Below are positions 1 to 11,650 of a stretch of DNA of 64,000 nucleotides, in pieces. Each line of letters starts with the position of its first letter. Within the stretch, counting starts at the first letter, position 1. The translations under genes and the position numbers were made by a program. The notes under the pieces are model-generated. The model was not told the DNA's origin. It made no database searches and saw nothing but the letters and a program-made list of their open reading frames with translations. Source of the stretch: Sciurus carolinensis (Eukaryota > Chordata > Mammalia > Rodentia > Sciuridae); contig NC_062219.1 of NCBI RefSeq assembly GCF_902686445.1, forward strand, positions 40,761,056-40,825,055, read 5' to 3'.

Positions 1-388
1 AGTAAAGGGAAATCAGGTTGCCCAAATCTCACAAGTATCAAGAAAATGGACTTGTAACCATACTGGATAGAAAACGAGGCATTGCTAGAAGGATTTAAGT
101 ACCCAGGGTCATGCCATATGATTTAAAAGTCTTAGCTTAAATAATTCAGCAAAAATATCATGAAGTCCTAGAGCTTTAGTGTCCTTTATGGATACAGAAA
201 TAGGACCTTTTCAAATGTGGCAAAAGTGCTGTGTTTCACAGCCCTCTCTCTCCACATGTGGATGCTGGTATGAAGAATACTAAAGAAAAATGAACAACTG
301 CAAGTACCCAGAGTGAAGGCTATTCTTAAATGTGCATGTGCATAGACTCGTGAGTATATACCTCTGGACGCAGGTCTTAAATGCACTG
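1..388. other. Unassigned AT-rich sequence
   Basis: No gene, RNA gene or clear repeat is recognised here. The 66-codon minus-strand frame at 186-386 has no recognisable motif and looks like a chance frame. Confidence 0.5.
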
Positions 389-572
389 CTTTTGTTGTTG
401 TTTTGCCATACTGGGCACTGAACCTAGGGACACCACTGAGATAGATTCCCAGTCCTTTTTATTTTTTATTTTTGAGACAGGGTTCTGCTAAGTTGCCCAG
501 GCTGGCCTCAAACTTTAGATCCTCCTACCTGGGCCTTCCGAGCACCCAGCTCGGAACTACCGCACCCAGCTA
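389..572 (-). repeat. Dimeric B1-ID SINE, minus strand
   Basis: Read on the plus strand, an ID-like half comes first (the complement of the GGGGATTGAACC / ACTGAGC-type ID sequence, 396-455). A T-rich linker follows, then the complement of a 7SL/B1 monomer (GAGACAGGG...GTTGCCCAGGCTGGCCTCAAACT, 472-565). This is the reverse of a B1 followed by an ID unit, as in the dimeric SINEs of squirrels and related rodents. It is diverged and no target duplication is obvious, so it is probably an older copy. Confidence 0.75.
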
Positions 573-1313
573 CACATTCACTTTAGACTCATACAGTGTT
601 GGCATTAGTCTGCAGATTCCTCATCTCTACCTTGGTATCCCATTGCTGGTTGTGGTTCTTTATTGATTTATGATGTATGCCAGTACAGGTTTCTAAATAA
701 CATCACATTTTTTAACAAAAAAAATAGAAACAAGTTTTCAAGCACTGATGAAAACAGTTTCACAACCAGAACTTCAACATTTCCACCTTCATCTAGCAGC
801 GTTCACCATTTTGATGACTTTCTGATGAAGAATATTTGCTATTTATTTCTTGGCTATAGATAGTATTAATTGCTCTAGGAGCTGGAAAGATTCTGCCTAA
901 CCACTTACAAAGGACCATGTATTTTAAGGACTTGACAATTAAAGGAGCAATTCTCTCACCCTACTACACAGTGGATTATGGTGGGAGCATTAAGAACAGG
1001 GCTTTCCACTCCATCCCATAACCATCACCTATACAGTGATATTTTAAAACTTTTTTATAGCTGTACATAATACTGGGGCTCATTTTGAAGTAATTATAAC
1101 CATGAACTTGTTCCAATTCAGTTCCCAATACTATTTTTTAAGTCTCTTTAGTCAGTGTAAAGAACCATGTCTTTAGGCTGATGAATCTGACTCTGAGATA
1201 CATCAATTTTAATATGAACACTGAGAGCTTTGGGTTAGAGATGGCCCAAAAGTTTCAAAAAATTATACATTTGTATAATTCTTGTCAGTATATAAATTAC
1301 TCTCACGTATTAA
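573..1313. other. Unique-looking AT-rich sequence
   Basis: No repeat, gene or RNA is recognised. Open frames at 472-666 and 663-863 are short, and the first begins inside the SINE, so both are treated as chance. Confidence 0.5.
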
Positions 1314-1347
1314 TTGTGTGTGCGTGTGTGTTTGTGTGTGTGTGTGG
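1314..1347. repeat. Imperfect (TG)n microsatellite
   Basis: An alternating TG run with interruptions (TGCG, TTTG). It causes the valine/cysteine-rich chance frame at 1181-1438. Confidence 0.9.
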
Positions 1348-1850
1348 TAAGAGTGTTTATTTTTTGTTTTTTTTAGGTATGTTTTTTGGGTATGTTTCAC
1401 AAATTAATCTTTATGAGAAAGTGATAGTAGTTATTTAATTTATCCTAATCATTTTCAATAAGAAGAAAGAAACTCTTAGGAAGGTATGATATATTCAATG
1501 TCATTCAATAGTAACCAGGACACTGGTCTTCTAATCTCAGGTACAAAATTCTATTTATCAGGATACATGCCACTTGATTTGATGCATCGAAACATAACAT
1601 CCTTCAGGTCCCTTTGCTGAACACTACAACTATTTATACAATTTTTTTTCTAAATTTTTTTTCTATTTTGCTGAAAGGTTTTAATATGAGGTAAGAAAAA
1701 CGAGGTCATTACTGCCGTAAGATCTAATCCCTTTTCAACATGTTTCAGCAAATTTGCATTGCATAAATTGAGAATTCCCCCAAGTCAGTTTGTAATAAAA
1801 TGCCTTCAAAGACCATAGAATATTTCCTTTTGTACGTGTTCATTAGGAGG
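1348..1850. other. Unique-looking AT-rich sequence
   Basis: I see no gene or recognisable repeat. It ends at the GGAGG target-site copy of the following LTR. Confidence 0.5.
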
Positions 1851-2282
1851 TGTTTTAGTCAGCTTTTTGTCGCTGTGACCGAAAGATCTGAGACAACAAC
1901 AACTTAGAAGAGGGAAAGTTTATTTTGGTTCATGGTTTCAGAGGTTCAGTCCATATTCTGCTGACTCTTGCTCTGGGCCCAAGATGAAACACATTATGGC
2001 AGAAGGGTTTGGAGTAGGAAAGCAGCTCAGGACAAGACTGCCAGGAAGCAGAGAGAGAACTCCACTCATCAGGGACAAAATATAAACCCCAAATTTACAC
2101 CCCCATTACCTATTTCCTCCAGTCACACCCTACCTGTCTATAACTACTACTCAGTTAATCTCTATCAGTGGATTAACCCACTGATTAGGTTACAGTTCTC
2201 AAAGTCTAATCATTTCACCTCAACATTCTTACATGTCTCACACATGAGTTTTGGAGGGACACCTCATATCTAAACCATATCA
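1851..2282 (+). mobile_element. Solo LTR, MaLR-like (ERVL-MaLR)
   Basis: A 432-bp element that begins TGTTTTAGTCAGC and ends ACCATATCA, so it has the TG...CA ends of an LTR. It is flanked by a perfect 5-bp duplication GGAGG (1846-1850 and 2283-2287). Its layout resembles the MST/THE/ORR group of MaLR LTRs: a start resembling TGTTAGTC, a CTCATGGTTTCAGAGG segment, ATGGCAGAAGG, and an end ACACCTCATATCTAAACCATA. No internal region follows, so it is a solo LTR. The 101-codon frame at 1968-2273 lies within it and is not a gene. A relative lies at about 15193-15632. The family name is inferred from memory of consensus features. Confidence 0.8.
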
Positions 2283-2573
2283 GGAGGATACACTTTTTCA
2301 CTCTGTAGACACATATGCATTTCTAATGGTGACCCTGGCTGTTTCTGAAAGAAGTGCAAGCACATTAGGAGTTATTAGTATTTTAACCAATGTATAGAAC
2401 TGTGAAGTCAAGAATTTGTGTCTAGTCCACAATTTCTTTCTGTTATTAATCATCCTACACAGTACTATAAAGAATGTGCCATGAGTCACAATCATCCTCC
2501 TAAACCTATCTCCGGCACAGTGCCTTAGAACACAGCTGGGCACTACTGAATATGTGAATAAAAGAATAAATAA

Positions 2574-2692
2574 TAGGCAAAGGGGGCTGGGGAGATAGCT
2601 CAGTTGGTAGAGTGCTTGCCTCATAAGCACAAGGTCATGGGTTTGATCCCCAGCACCCAAAAAAAAAAAAAAAAAAAAAAAATTAGGCAAAG

Positions 2693-2693
<1 letters not shown>
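2574..2693 (+). repeat. ID SINE with target-site duplication
   Basis: The ID body starts at GGGCTGGGGAGATAGCTCAG (2584 on). The tRNA-like A box is TAGCTCAGTTGG and the B-box region is GGTTTGATCCCC. A run of about 25 A follows, to 2683. The 10-bp duplication TAGGCAAAGG flanks it at 2574-2583 and 2684-2693, showing LINE-dependent insertion. The long A tail and exact duplication suggest a fairly recent insertion. ID elements derive from tRNA-Ala/BC1 RNA and carry an internal Pol III promoter. Confidence 0.93.

Positions 2694-2694
<1 letters not shown>

Positions 2695-2731
<37 letters not shown>
2695..2731. repeat. (GT)n microsatellite
   Basis: An uninterrupted GT run immediately downstream of the ID element's right target duplication. 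Confidence 0.95.
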
Positions 2732-2733
<2 letters not shown>

Positions 2734-3120
2734 CACACTTTCATAGGATGGGAATAGCAATAGAAAAGACATTTCCAGCAACATTCTTCACTAGCATCCT
2801 TAACCAGAAGACTGGGTTTAAAGAATATTAAAATGACAAGGAGTCCATGTGCAAACACTGCTTGCTACTTTTTTCTTTTGAGAATTTTACTGCTCGCACA
2901 TCTTCTATCAACCTAATTTTCCTTGATGCAATGTTGCTATAAAAATCATTTTTATTCTTATTAACATCCCACTTACTTCATCACACGAGATAATATCACC
3001 TCTAAATGCAAAACATAAGTCACAAAGGACTAGAGTCTGTGCAACAGATGTCTACAAGTCAGGCTAAAGAGTTTTAAAAAAGCCCAAAGGGTAGAGATTT
3101 CAAATAAAACAGCCCATAAC
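2732..3120. other. Unassigned AT-rich sequence
   Basis: No gene or repeat family is recognised. Confidence 0.45.
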
Positions 3121-3121
3121 A

Positions 3122-3191
<70 letters not shown>
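3122..3191. repeat. Compound (CT)n(TA)n(GA)n palindromic microsatellite
   Basis: A CT arm (3122-3142), a central TA tract (3143-3166) and a GA arm (3167-3191) are joined without interruption. 3122-3187 is a perfect palindrome with two 33-base arms. It can fold as a hairpin or cruciform, and the CT/GA arms can form H-DNA. Confidence 0.95.
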
Positions 3192-3198
<7 letters not shown>

Positions 3199-5890
3199 TC
3201 CCTTACTCAGCAACATGATCTGATAAGAATAAAAGCAAGTATTGGGCTCACTTTGTAAGCAGTGAGGCAAAGCACTATCCTATCTGGGGTGACAGGTTGG
3301 GGAAAATATCCTTAACTTATAAGGAATTAACTAAAACAAACCATTCATTCATGCTTGCTGTCCATTCTTTCCTATCACATTCAGGTTTACATATACCTAG
3401 AAATGGCAGAATGAAGAACCTAATTCCAATTCAGTATGTACATACTGTATGCTGCTCCAAGTTAATTATCTTCATAGAATTAAAAACAGATAGTTCTTAC
3501 ATGATTAGAAAAATCAGATGCATATAAAATGCTCACATAAAAAGGTAAGCTTTCCAAAGCATGCTTACAAAATTAGAGTGGGCAGAATTCAAGGAGAAAG
3601 AGGAACATGAGTCAGAACAACTTGGTCAGGTTTACATGGAAGAAGAATGTAGAGTGTTCAGAAAGGCTTGGAAAAAAAAAAAAAAAAAAAAAAACTATAT
3701 GTAAGTTGAAAAATAGAAACACATATTTCATATAACTTTGCCCCTGCGGTTTTTACTTGGAACTTTTTATCTTTACTGATAATGACCTCTTCTGTATTAC
3801 TAATCAGAAGTACAAGGTATATCATTAAAATGGGGACAACAAAATAAATACAAATTATGCAGTTCACTTGAGATAAACAGTAAAGTATTTGGCAAAAATA
3901 TAGAAAGGTAATATAGTGCATAAAGCAAAAAATTTTAAATCTCTAGTTCTTGTGTCATTTTTGTATTATTCTTTTTGATGACTACATGTCTACTTATGAA
4001 ATGTTTGAAAGTTATTATATTTTATTTCTGTCAAAAGACTTTTAAGCTATTTGAATTCAAGGCTTTTTTTAAAGTATCACAGATGACTGACTTCTTTATA
4101 TTATTGAATTGTGCTATGTCACAGAAGATATCATATTTGATAGCATTTGTATTCAGACCTAATTCAGAAATGTAGCAAGTTACCAGGTAAAGAAAAAAAG
4201 GTACATATATTGATTTACTCCAAGTATAAACCTATCGTCAGAATATCCCACTTCACCATCTATTTATCTCAAAAGCCTAAAATGTTCCCTCAAAAACTCC
4301 AAAGATTCCTATTCAATTGGTATGTAAAGCTGTTTCCCAAATAACATCTTAAAGCAAATTCTCTTTCTTTGAAACAGTTGAACCCTTTTGTTTGATATTC
4401 TCTCTGTCGCTCAAACTAAGTAATCTAGTTCAGCTTACTTGAGATTTAGCCACAGGCCTGTGACTCATCCCGTCAATCATTCCAAGTTGGAAATAATGTC
4501 TTCATGAAGAGTATACCTCTGTATAAATTCCACTTAAATAGACACTGACCACTGATGTGGTAGCTCTATGGTGACAGACCACAAAACTGTACCTGAAGAA
4601 TTGTCTCATTAGACTTACACAGCAAGGCTCAGAGCAGATGGACTCCTACTCCTTTCCAATATTAAGATTCTGTGATGCTGGTGTGTTATGAATAAATATG
4701 GTAGACTTTGCCATCAAACCTGGTTAGACTGCTTCCTTTGGATGATAACACTGATGAATGAGCACATGCGTGTCCACGTGCCATGCTTAAGCCTGACCAC
4801 TCTTCCTCACATATACGTCCTGATAATATAAGCCTAGAATGGCCTGAAAATTACTTCATCTGGTCAGAAAATGCATAGAGATGTTAGTTGCCTGGGACTC
4901 ACAGAGGTGAAATGAGTTACAGAGATTTGGTAAAAACCAGCAGTTAAAAGGAGGTTTGGGTAGGAGGTACAAGGAGTGAAGAGAAATAATCCTACAAAAA
5001 TGGAAATTCAAAATAAAAATTTCAGCACCTGAAAAATGTTAATAAAGATAGGTGGAAATAATTCCTCACTCATAATCCATACTTTAATTAGACAATTAGT
5101 TTTTCAACATACCCTGAACATGGGGTTCTACTGGCCAGAATCACTCTTCTCCCACCTCTTTATCTAACTCCTATTTATCTTCAGGACACAAAATAAGTAT
5201 CCATGTCTCCAGGAATCTGTTCAACCACCCAAGTCAAGTCTGGTCATCTTACCATTTTATCATATTATCCTGTAAACCCCTTTTCATTTTAGCATTTACC
5301 ATGATATGTTGAAACTATTTATTTAGGTCCATTCCACCTCAGAGAATAACCAGAAAAACAAATTAGCTAACGGGCTATCACATCAGGCCAATAAAACATT
5401 AGTGTCACATCCAGAAAGAATTCTTGAGGATGGAACCTGAATTTCTCATTTATAACTGTGGTTCTTAACTCTAGCACAACAACTGGCCAATGGAAGAACA
5501 ATAAGCGCTTGATATCTTAATGAAGAAATAAGAGAGATTCTAGGCAAGATTGTAGCATGAGGTAGACATGACCTAGTTCCTGGTCTGGGATTAAAGGACT
5601 GGGTCAGTTTAAGAGGAAGAAGGCTTATTCCTAAACCCAAGTGAAAATTTAGAGCAAACACTCCAAACATACGGACATCAGGTTTCACTGAACTCTTAGC
5701 TTAAGGACCCTTGGACGTCCCTAGTTTCTGAACAAGAATGATCCTCTTGCATGGGTACAACTAATTTTCTAAGGAGGCCTGGGGACTAAGCTTAGATAAC
5801 AACCTTAGAAGATATTAAAGTCGTCATTATTGCCAAGGATGTCCAGGTGTTGAGTGATGTCCAGAAGAATATATTAATCTTATCATTTAC
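3192..5890. other. Long AT-rich stretch without recognised gene
   Basis: The stretch contains a pure A run (about 3670-3693) and otherwise no repeat I can name. Open frames are at most 87 codons, AT-driven and without motifs. Confidence 0.5.
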
Positions 5891-5894
5891 TTAC

Positions 5895-6044
5895 TGCATG
5901 TACTGAATGTTTATGTTTCCCCAAAATTCAAATATTAAAGCCCTGAGCGTGACCATATTTAGAGACGGAGCCTGTCAGGAGGTGGTACAGGTCAAATGAG
6001 GTCCTAAGGATGGGGCACCAATTTGTTAGGACCAATCCTCTTCT
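5895..6044 (+). mobile_element. Old MLT-type MaLR LTR, left part
   Basis: The text TGAATGTTTATGTTTCCCCAAAATTCAAATATTAAAGCCCTGA, followed by GGAGGTGG and a GGTCAAATGAGGTC block, matches the conserved 5' part of MLT1-type LTRs. The element is broken at 6045 by an L1 insertion and resumes at 6680. The split is confirmed by the 17-bp target duplication around the L1. Confidence 0.65.
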
Positions 6045-6679
6045 TTCTTTTTTATTGTTTGAATTTTCTTTTTTATTTGTTCTTTTTAGATATACATGAC
6101 AGAAGGATATATTTTAACATATGTCACACATGGAATATAAATTCTAATTAGAATCCCATTCTTGTGGTTATACATAATGTGGAGTTACACTGGTCATGTA
6201 TTCATATACAACATAGGAAAATGATCCCATTGGGTATAAATACCCAAAGGACTAAAAATCAGCCTACTACAGTGATGCAGTCACATCAATGTTTATAGCA
6301 GCTCAATTCACAAAAGCTAAGCTATGAATCAACCTAGGTGCCCTTCAGCAGATGAACTGGTAAAGAAAGTGTGGTATATACACAATGGAATATTACTGAG
6401 TCATAAAGAAGAATGAAATTGTGGCATTTATCAGTAAATGGATGGAACTGGAGGATATCGTACTAAGTAAAATAAGTCAGTCCCCAAAAACCAAAGGCCA
6501 AAAGTTCTCCGATATATGGATGCTAACCCACAACAAGGGAAAGTGGGAGGGGGAAGAATAGAAGTTCACTGGATTAGACAGAGGGGAATGAAGGGAAGGG
6601 TGTGGGTATGGGAGTAGGAAAGACAGTAGAATGAACTGGACAAAACTTTTCTATGTTCTTATAGGACAAATCCTCTTCT
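6028..6679 (-). mobile_element. 5'-inverted L1 insertion with 17-bp target duplication
   Basis: Target copies are AGGACCAATCCTCTTCT (6028-6044) and AGGACAAATCCTCTTCT (6663-6679), with one mismatch. Inside, 6045-about 6230 is L1 3' UTR in minus orientation and begins with a T-rich tail. From about 6231 to 6662 is the ORF2 end and 3' UTR in plus orientation (ATCAATGTTTATAGCAGCTC, then a ...ATGGATGGAACTGGAGGATATC... block). A minus-strand L1 with an inverted 5' segment is the expected product of twin priming. It carries no intact frame. Confidence 0.8.
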
Positions 6680-6900
6680 GAGAGAGGAAGAAACACCAGA
6701 ACTCATGCTTTCTTTGCACCATGTGAAGGCAGTGAAAAGCTGGCCACCTACAAAGCAGAAACAATTCTCATCAAGAAATGAATTGGCCAGCTCATTCACC
6801 TGGGATATACTAGCCTACACAACTGTGAAAAATAAATATCTGCTCTTTAAATAATTCAGTCAGTGGCATTTTATTACAACAGCAGAGGTAGGCTTATGCC
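6680..6900 (+). mobile_element. Old MLT-type MaLR LTR, right part
   Basis: Sequence continues the LTR left of the L1 with GAGAGAGGAAG..CACCATGTGAAGGCAG and ends with the CTGTGAAAAATAAATATCTG.. block and a TAATTCAGTCAGTGGCATTTTATTACAACAGCAG segment. This resembles the 3' end of MLT1-type LTRs. The 3' boundary is approximate. Confidence 0.6.
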
Positions 6901-8282
6901 TATAACAAATTCATTTTTGTGTATAACTTCTCAAAATAAAGTTATTTATCTGTCAGCAGTTGTGGCCACTTTGGAGATATGGGAAAAGAACCAAACCAGA
7001 TGGCTACTGATGTCCATAGACAGAAACTCCTAAAGTTGCACTGGGTTATTTAACACTTCTACTTCACTACTATATTTGCTCATTTCTTACTAACAGTATC
7101 CAACAGTTTAGAAGCCAACAAATGGAGTTCTCAATACTACTTTCTAAACCCATCCTCCATCTATCATTCTGTAAGTCATGCTATAGCTGTTTTCAAAAAT
7201 GCATGACTGACAAGGTTACATGACAAGTGATCCAAGAAAACTCCAGCCAAGGTCTCAACGATGATGGAGGATCCCTTGGCTATTACGACTGTGAGCTTTG
7301 CTACTTTCCGTTTTTCTGATGAAAATGATTGAAATGTTCTAAATATCTTCGGTGGTTTGGGTGTCGAGGATATTTAACAGCTGAACTGAAGTGGTTCATC
7401 TGACTCTTTTATGACATTATTGTCTTCTGGAGATGGGAAGCCCTACCCAGAATGTTGTTTCTGGGAATCTTCCCCAGACTATGTACAGCTTTCCTGTTGA
7501 TGATGGATGGGTGGGTGTCATAAAAGAAAGTTATTGAGGTGTGACTTACCATCACAACTGAATGCTTCCCTGAAGTGAAATGGCAGAGGCCTGCTCTGTT
7601 TAAAAAAGAAAAATGCAATATATATAGTTGGAAAGCAGGTCACTACCTTTAGTCTTACTTGTCTATGCTTAATTAGTATGCTTTAAATAAGTATGTACTA
7701 CACAGTACTGTGAAATCTCTGACTGCAGGGTAGATTTTGGTAATAGGCCAGTTTATTCTGGATTCTATCCAAGAATATCTAATTAAGAATATCTAAAGTA
7801 TCTTGTTATGAAATAATCTTACCTATAAACTGGTCTCAATGAGAGTGTTATGTCAAAGTTCCCAAAGATAAGTGCCCCCCACCAAAAGAGCAGCAGCAGA
7901 TTTATTCTTCTCTTTTTCTTCTTTTTCCCCCCTTTTCAGAATTGTCAACTTTTTTAGTGAAGTTGCAAAAGGACAGTTACGCTATGGCTCTGGAGTGCCC
8001 AAGTTTGGGAATTTTTATTCGACTTATCATTGCATGCACACACACACACACACACAAATCCTGATTGTCTGCAACCTAAAGAAATTACAAAATGGAAAGA
8101 ACAATAATTCTAATGGTCTCAGAGAAAAAAAATTAATTTAGTTGCAATTCATTCATTTAGAAATAATTCATAAAGCTATAAGATCTTATCTAGATTATAC
8201 TTAGAATATTTTTCTAATAATCCTACAGGAAACAATAATGAGTACATTAATTAAAGGTACATAAATTGTCAAATGTAATTAA
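6901..8282. other. Unassigned AT-rich sequence with short (CA)n
   Basis: No gene is recognised. A (CA)n run lies at about 8037-8057. Frames at 7409-7618 and 7872-8141 show no family motif. Confidence 0.5.
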
Positions 8283-8477
8283 TGCCCAGGCATGGCGCAT
8301 ACACTTGCAGTGCCAGTAACTCTGGAGTCTGAGGCAGCAGGATCGCAAATTCAAGGCTAGCCTCATCAACTTGGCAAGACTCTGCTCTGTCTCAAAAATA
8401 AAAAAATAAAAAATAAAGGACTGATAATGTAGCTCACCTCTGGGATCAAATCACCATACCATAAATAAATACAGGTC
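8283..8477 (+). repeat. Dimeric B1-ID SINE, plus strand
   Basis: A B1 monomer (CAGGCATGGCGCATAC...CTCTGTCTCAAAAATA, 8288-8402) is followed by an A-rich linker and a shortened ID-like unit (GACTGATAATGTAGCTCACCTCTGGGATCAAATC, 8419-8454). It is heavily diverged and the ID unit has lost the central part, so it is an old copy. Confidence 0.7.
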
Positions 8478-9249
8478 CTACCTACCACATGGATCCCAGG
8501 ATGATGTGTAGTCTTATTGAACCACTTTCCCTCTTTTTTGTACCCAAAAGTCAGAGCACATTTTTTATATTTCAATTACAAAACTATATAATGTAGTCAC
8601 ATTTTTCTAAGCACTATAAAATTCTAAAAATATACATTTCAAAACAGGAAAATTAAACAGATTTTTAGATGTTTTATATTCATGACTACTTCATCTTAAA
8701 GAATGCTAATACCTGTTTTAAATTATTTAAAATTATAAAAACATAACCAAGTTATTGACAAATTTCAATAGACACATATCACCTCCCCAAATTGAACCAT
8801 GAGGATACAGAAAACCTATACCTAAACAGACCAACATCAAGTAGCATTCGAAGCAACTATTAAAGGCCTTCCACCAAATGGATTCTCAGCCAAGTTCTAC
8901 CAAACCTTTAAGAAGAAATAATTCCACTCCTTCTCCAATTATTCCACAAAAAAGAAAAGGAGGGAAAACTGCCAAATTCATTCTATGAAGCCAGTATCAT
9001 ACTGATACCAAAACAAGACAAAGACACATAAAGGAGACTAAACTTCAGACCAATATCCCTGATGACTACAGATATAAAACTTCTCAATAAAATATTGGAA
9101 AACAGCACCCAAAAGCATTAAGATAGTACACCATGATCAAGTGGGTTTCATATCAGGGGTGAAAGGTTGGTTCAACACACAGAAATCAATAAATGTAACC
9201 CACCACATAAACAGACTTAAGGAAAAGAATTACATAATTATCTCAATAG

Positions 9250-9572
9250 ATGAAGAGAAAAGCATTTGACAAAATGCAGCACCCATTCATGCTTAAAACA
9301 CTAGAAAAATTAGGGATAGAAGGAAGTTACCTCAACATTGTAAAGGCTATGTATGACAAACTCAAAGTCAACATCATATTGAACAGAGAAAAACTGAAAG
9401 CATTTCCTCTAAAAATAGGAACAAGACAAGGATGTTCACTCTTATCACTCCTATTCAACATGGTCTTGAAACTCTTGCCAGTGCAATAAGGCAAGAGAAG
9501 AAAATTAAAGGGACACAACTTGAAAAAGAAGTCAAATTATCTCTCTTTGCTGATGACATGATCCTATATTAA
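9250..9572 (+). pseudogene. L1 ORF2 reverse-transcriptase relic
   Basis: L1 ORF2p is the endonuclease/reverse transcriptase that copies L1 and SINE RNA into target DNA. Here 9250-9489 stays open for 79 codons and includes [17 protein letters not shown] and [14 protein letters not shown], both in the conserved RT palm region. The catalytic block [11 protein letters not shown] is at 9537-9569 in a different frame and is followed at once by TAA, so at least one frameshift and stops separate the motifs. The endonuclease domain is missing because of 5' truncation. No functional protein can be made. Confidence 0.9.
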
Positions 9573-10240
9573 GACCCAAAAAAAAACTCCACCAGAAGAT
9601 TTTTAGAGCTGATAACCAAATTCAGCAAAGTAGCAGCATACAAAATCAACATACATAAATCACTGTCTTATATTCCAATAATGAAAATGATCCCATTCAC
9701 AATAACCTCAAAAATAAAATAAAATATCATACTTAGGAATAAATCTAGCCAAGGAGTTTAAAGACCTCTACAATGAAAACTACAGAACACTGAGGAAAGA
9801 AATTGAAGAACTTAGAAGATGAAAAGACCTCCCATGTTCTGGGATAAGCTGAATTAATATTATCAAAATGGCTATCTTTAAAAAAGTGTTATACATCTCC
9901 AATTCAATCCTCAACAAAATACAAAGACATTCTTCACAGTACTATAAAAAAGAGTACCAAAATTAATTTGGAAAAAATACAAGACCAGAATAACCAAAGG
10001 AATACTGAGCAAGAAGAGTGATGCTGGAGGCATCACAATCCTTGCTTTCAAATCTACACTACAGAGTTATAGTAACAAAAACACCAAGTTACTGGCACCA
10101 AAACATACATGAAGACCAATGGAACAGAACAGAAAACACAGACACAAACCCACATTAGATTCAGTCACCTGATACTCAACGAAGGTGCCAAAAACATATG
10201 TTGGAGAAAAAGACAGCCTTTTTAGCAAATGATGCTGGGA

Positions 10241-10249
10241 AAACTGTGT

Positions 10250-10290
<41 letters not shown>

Positions 10291-10323
10291 AGAATGAATA
10301 TATATATGTAGAAGAATGAAACT
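10241..10323. repeat. (TG)n expansion plus 14-base duplication inside L1
   Basis: A TG run (about 10241-10287) is followed by two copies of GTAGAAGAATGAA separated by an AT-alternating spacer. Other L1 copies have a single TAGAAGAATGAAACT at this point, as at 58177 here, so this is a local expansion within the element. Confidence 0.8.
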
Positions 10324-11650
10324 TGATCCCTATCTTTCAGCCTGCACAAAAGTCAAATCAAAGTGAATCGAAGACCTAGAACTTAGACCAGAAACTCTAC
10401 AACTGCTAAAAGAAAATGTAAGTTCAACACTCCAACATATTAGTACAGGAACAAACTTCCTCAACAAGATTCCTAAAGCACAAGAAATAAAACTAAGAAT
10501 CAATAAGTGTGACAGCATCAAATTAATAAGCTTCCGAACAGTAAAGGAATCAAGAACATGAAGAGAGAGCCTATAGAGATCTTTTACCACCTGCTCCTCA
10601 GATAGCAGATGAATACCCAGAATACGTAAAGAACTTGAAAAACTTAACACCAAAAAAACAGATAACCCAATTAATAAATGGGCAAAAGAACTAAAGTGAA
10701 ACTTTGCAAAAGAAATACAAATGGCCAATAAATATATGAAAACATGTTCAACATCTAGCAATCAGGGAAATGTAAATCAAAACTCCATTGAGATTTCATC
10801 TCACTTCAGTCAGAATGGCAATCAAGAATACAAATCATAATAAATGTTGGTGAAAATGTTCTCATATGTTGTTGGTGGAACTGCAAATTAGTATAATCAC
10901 CCTGGAAAGCAGTATGGATATTCCTCAAAAAACTAGGAATGGAACCAAAATATGATCCAGCTACCCCACTCCTCAGTATATATCCAAAAGATCTAAAATC
11001 AGCATACTCTAGGGATGCAGCTGCATCAATATTTATAACAGTGCAATTCACAATATCCAAACTATGGAACAAGCCTAGATGGCTGCCAACAGACAAATGG
11101 ATAAAGAAAATGTGACACATTTACAAACGGAGTTTTACTCAGCCACAAAGAAGAATGAAACTATGGCATTTGCTGGTAATGGATGGAACTGGAGAAATCA
11201 TGCTAACTGAAATAAGCCAGATTCAGAAAGTCAAGGATCAAATGTTGCTCTCCATGTAGAAGCTAGACCAAACTAAGACAAAAGAAGAAGAGAGGAGAGG
11301 GGAGGAATTCACAAAAATAAAAGGGAGATCAGTGCAGTAGAGAAAGGGGATGGAAGAGGAGGTGAAGGGACAGGAAAAGGGAAGAACAGTGAAATGAATC
11401 CAATCATACTTTCCTATGGACACATATGAATATACCACAGTGAATTTCAACCTTTATGTATTTCCAAAGGCACTAATATAAAAAACTATAAATAAATAGA
11501 AGAAAGATCAGTAAAGGAAATGGATCAGGAGGAGGGAAGCATGGAAGGAAAGGGAAAGTACTGGAGCAAATTATATTTCAAGTTTATAAATTTATGTCAA
11601 AATGAACTCCCAAATTACACATATCTACAATGAACTAATAAAAAACATGG

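Larger units (their letters stand above)
8735..11650 (+). mobile_element. Large 5'-truncated L1 LINE
   Basis: About 2.9 kb of L1 in plus orientation. It covers the ORF2 reverse-transcriptase region (see 9250-9572), the ORF2 C-terminal region (CCCATTTACACTC-like and TATCCAAAAGATCTAAAATC blocks at about 10900-11000), and a purine-rich 3' UTR ending in an A-rich tail near 11645. Stops and frameshifts break ORF2 throughout, so it is inactive. A (TG)n expansion interrupts ORF2 at about 10241-10287. Most minus-strand frames at 10330-11450 are the complement of this element. Confidence 0.92.

Noticed and set aside
2298..2690. 130-codon minus-strand frame
   Set aside because: Its start region is the complement of an ID SINE and its A tail (poly-Phe). 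The remainder has no family signal.
10330..11450. Minus-strand frames of 143, 104 and 70 codons
   Set aside because: They are the complement of an L1 ORF2 and 3' UTR that is clearly in plus orientation.
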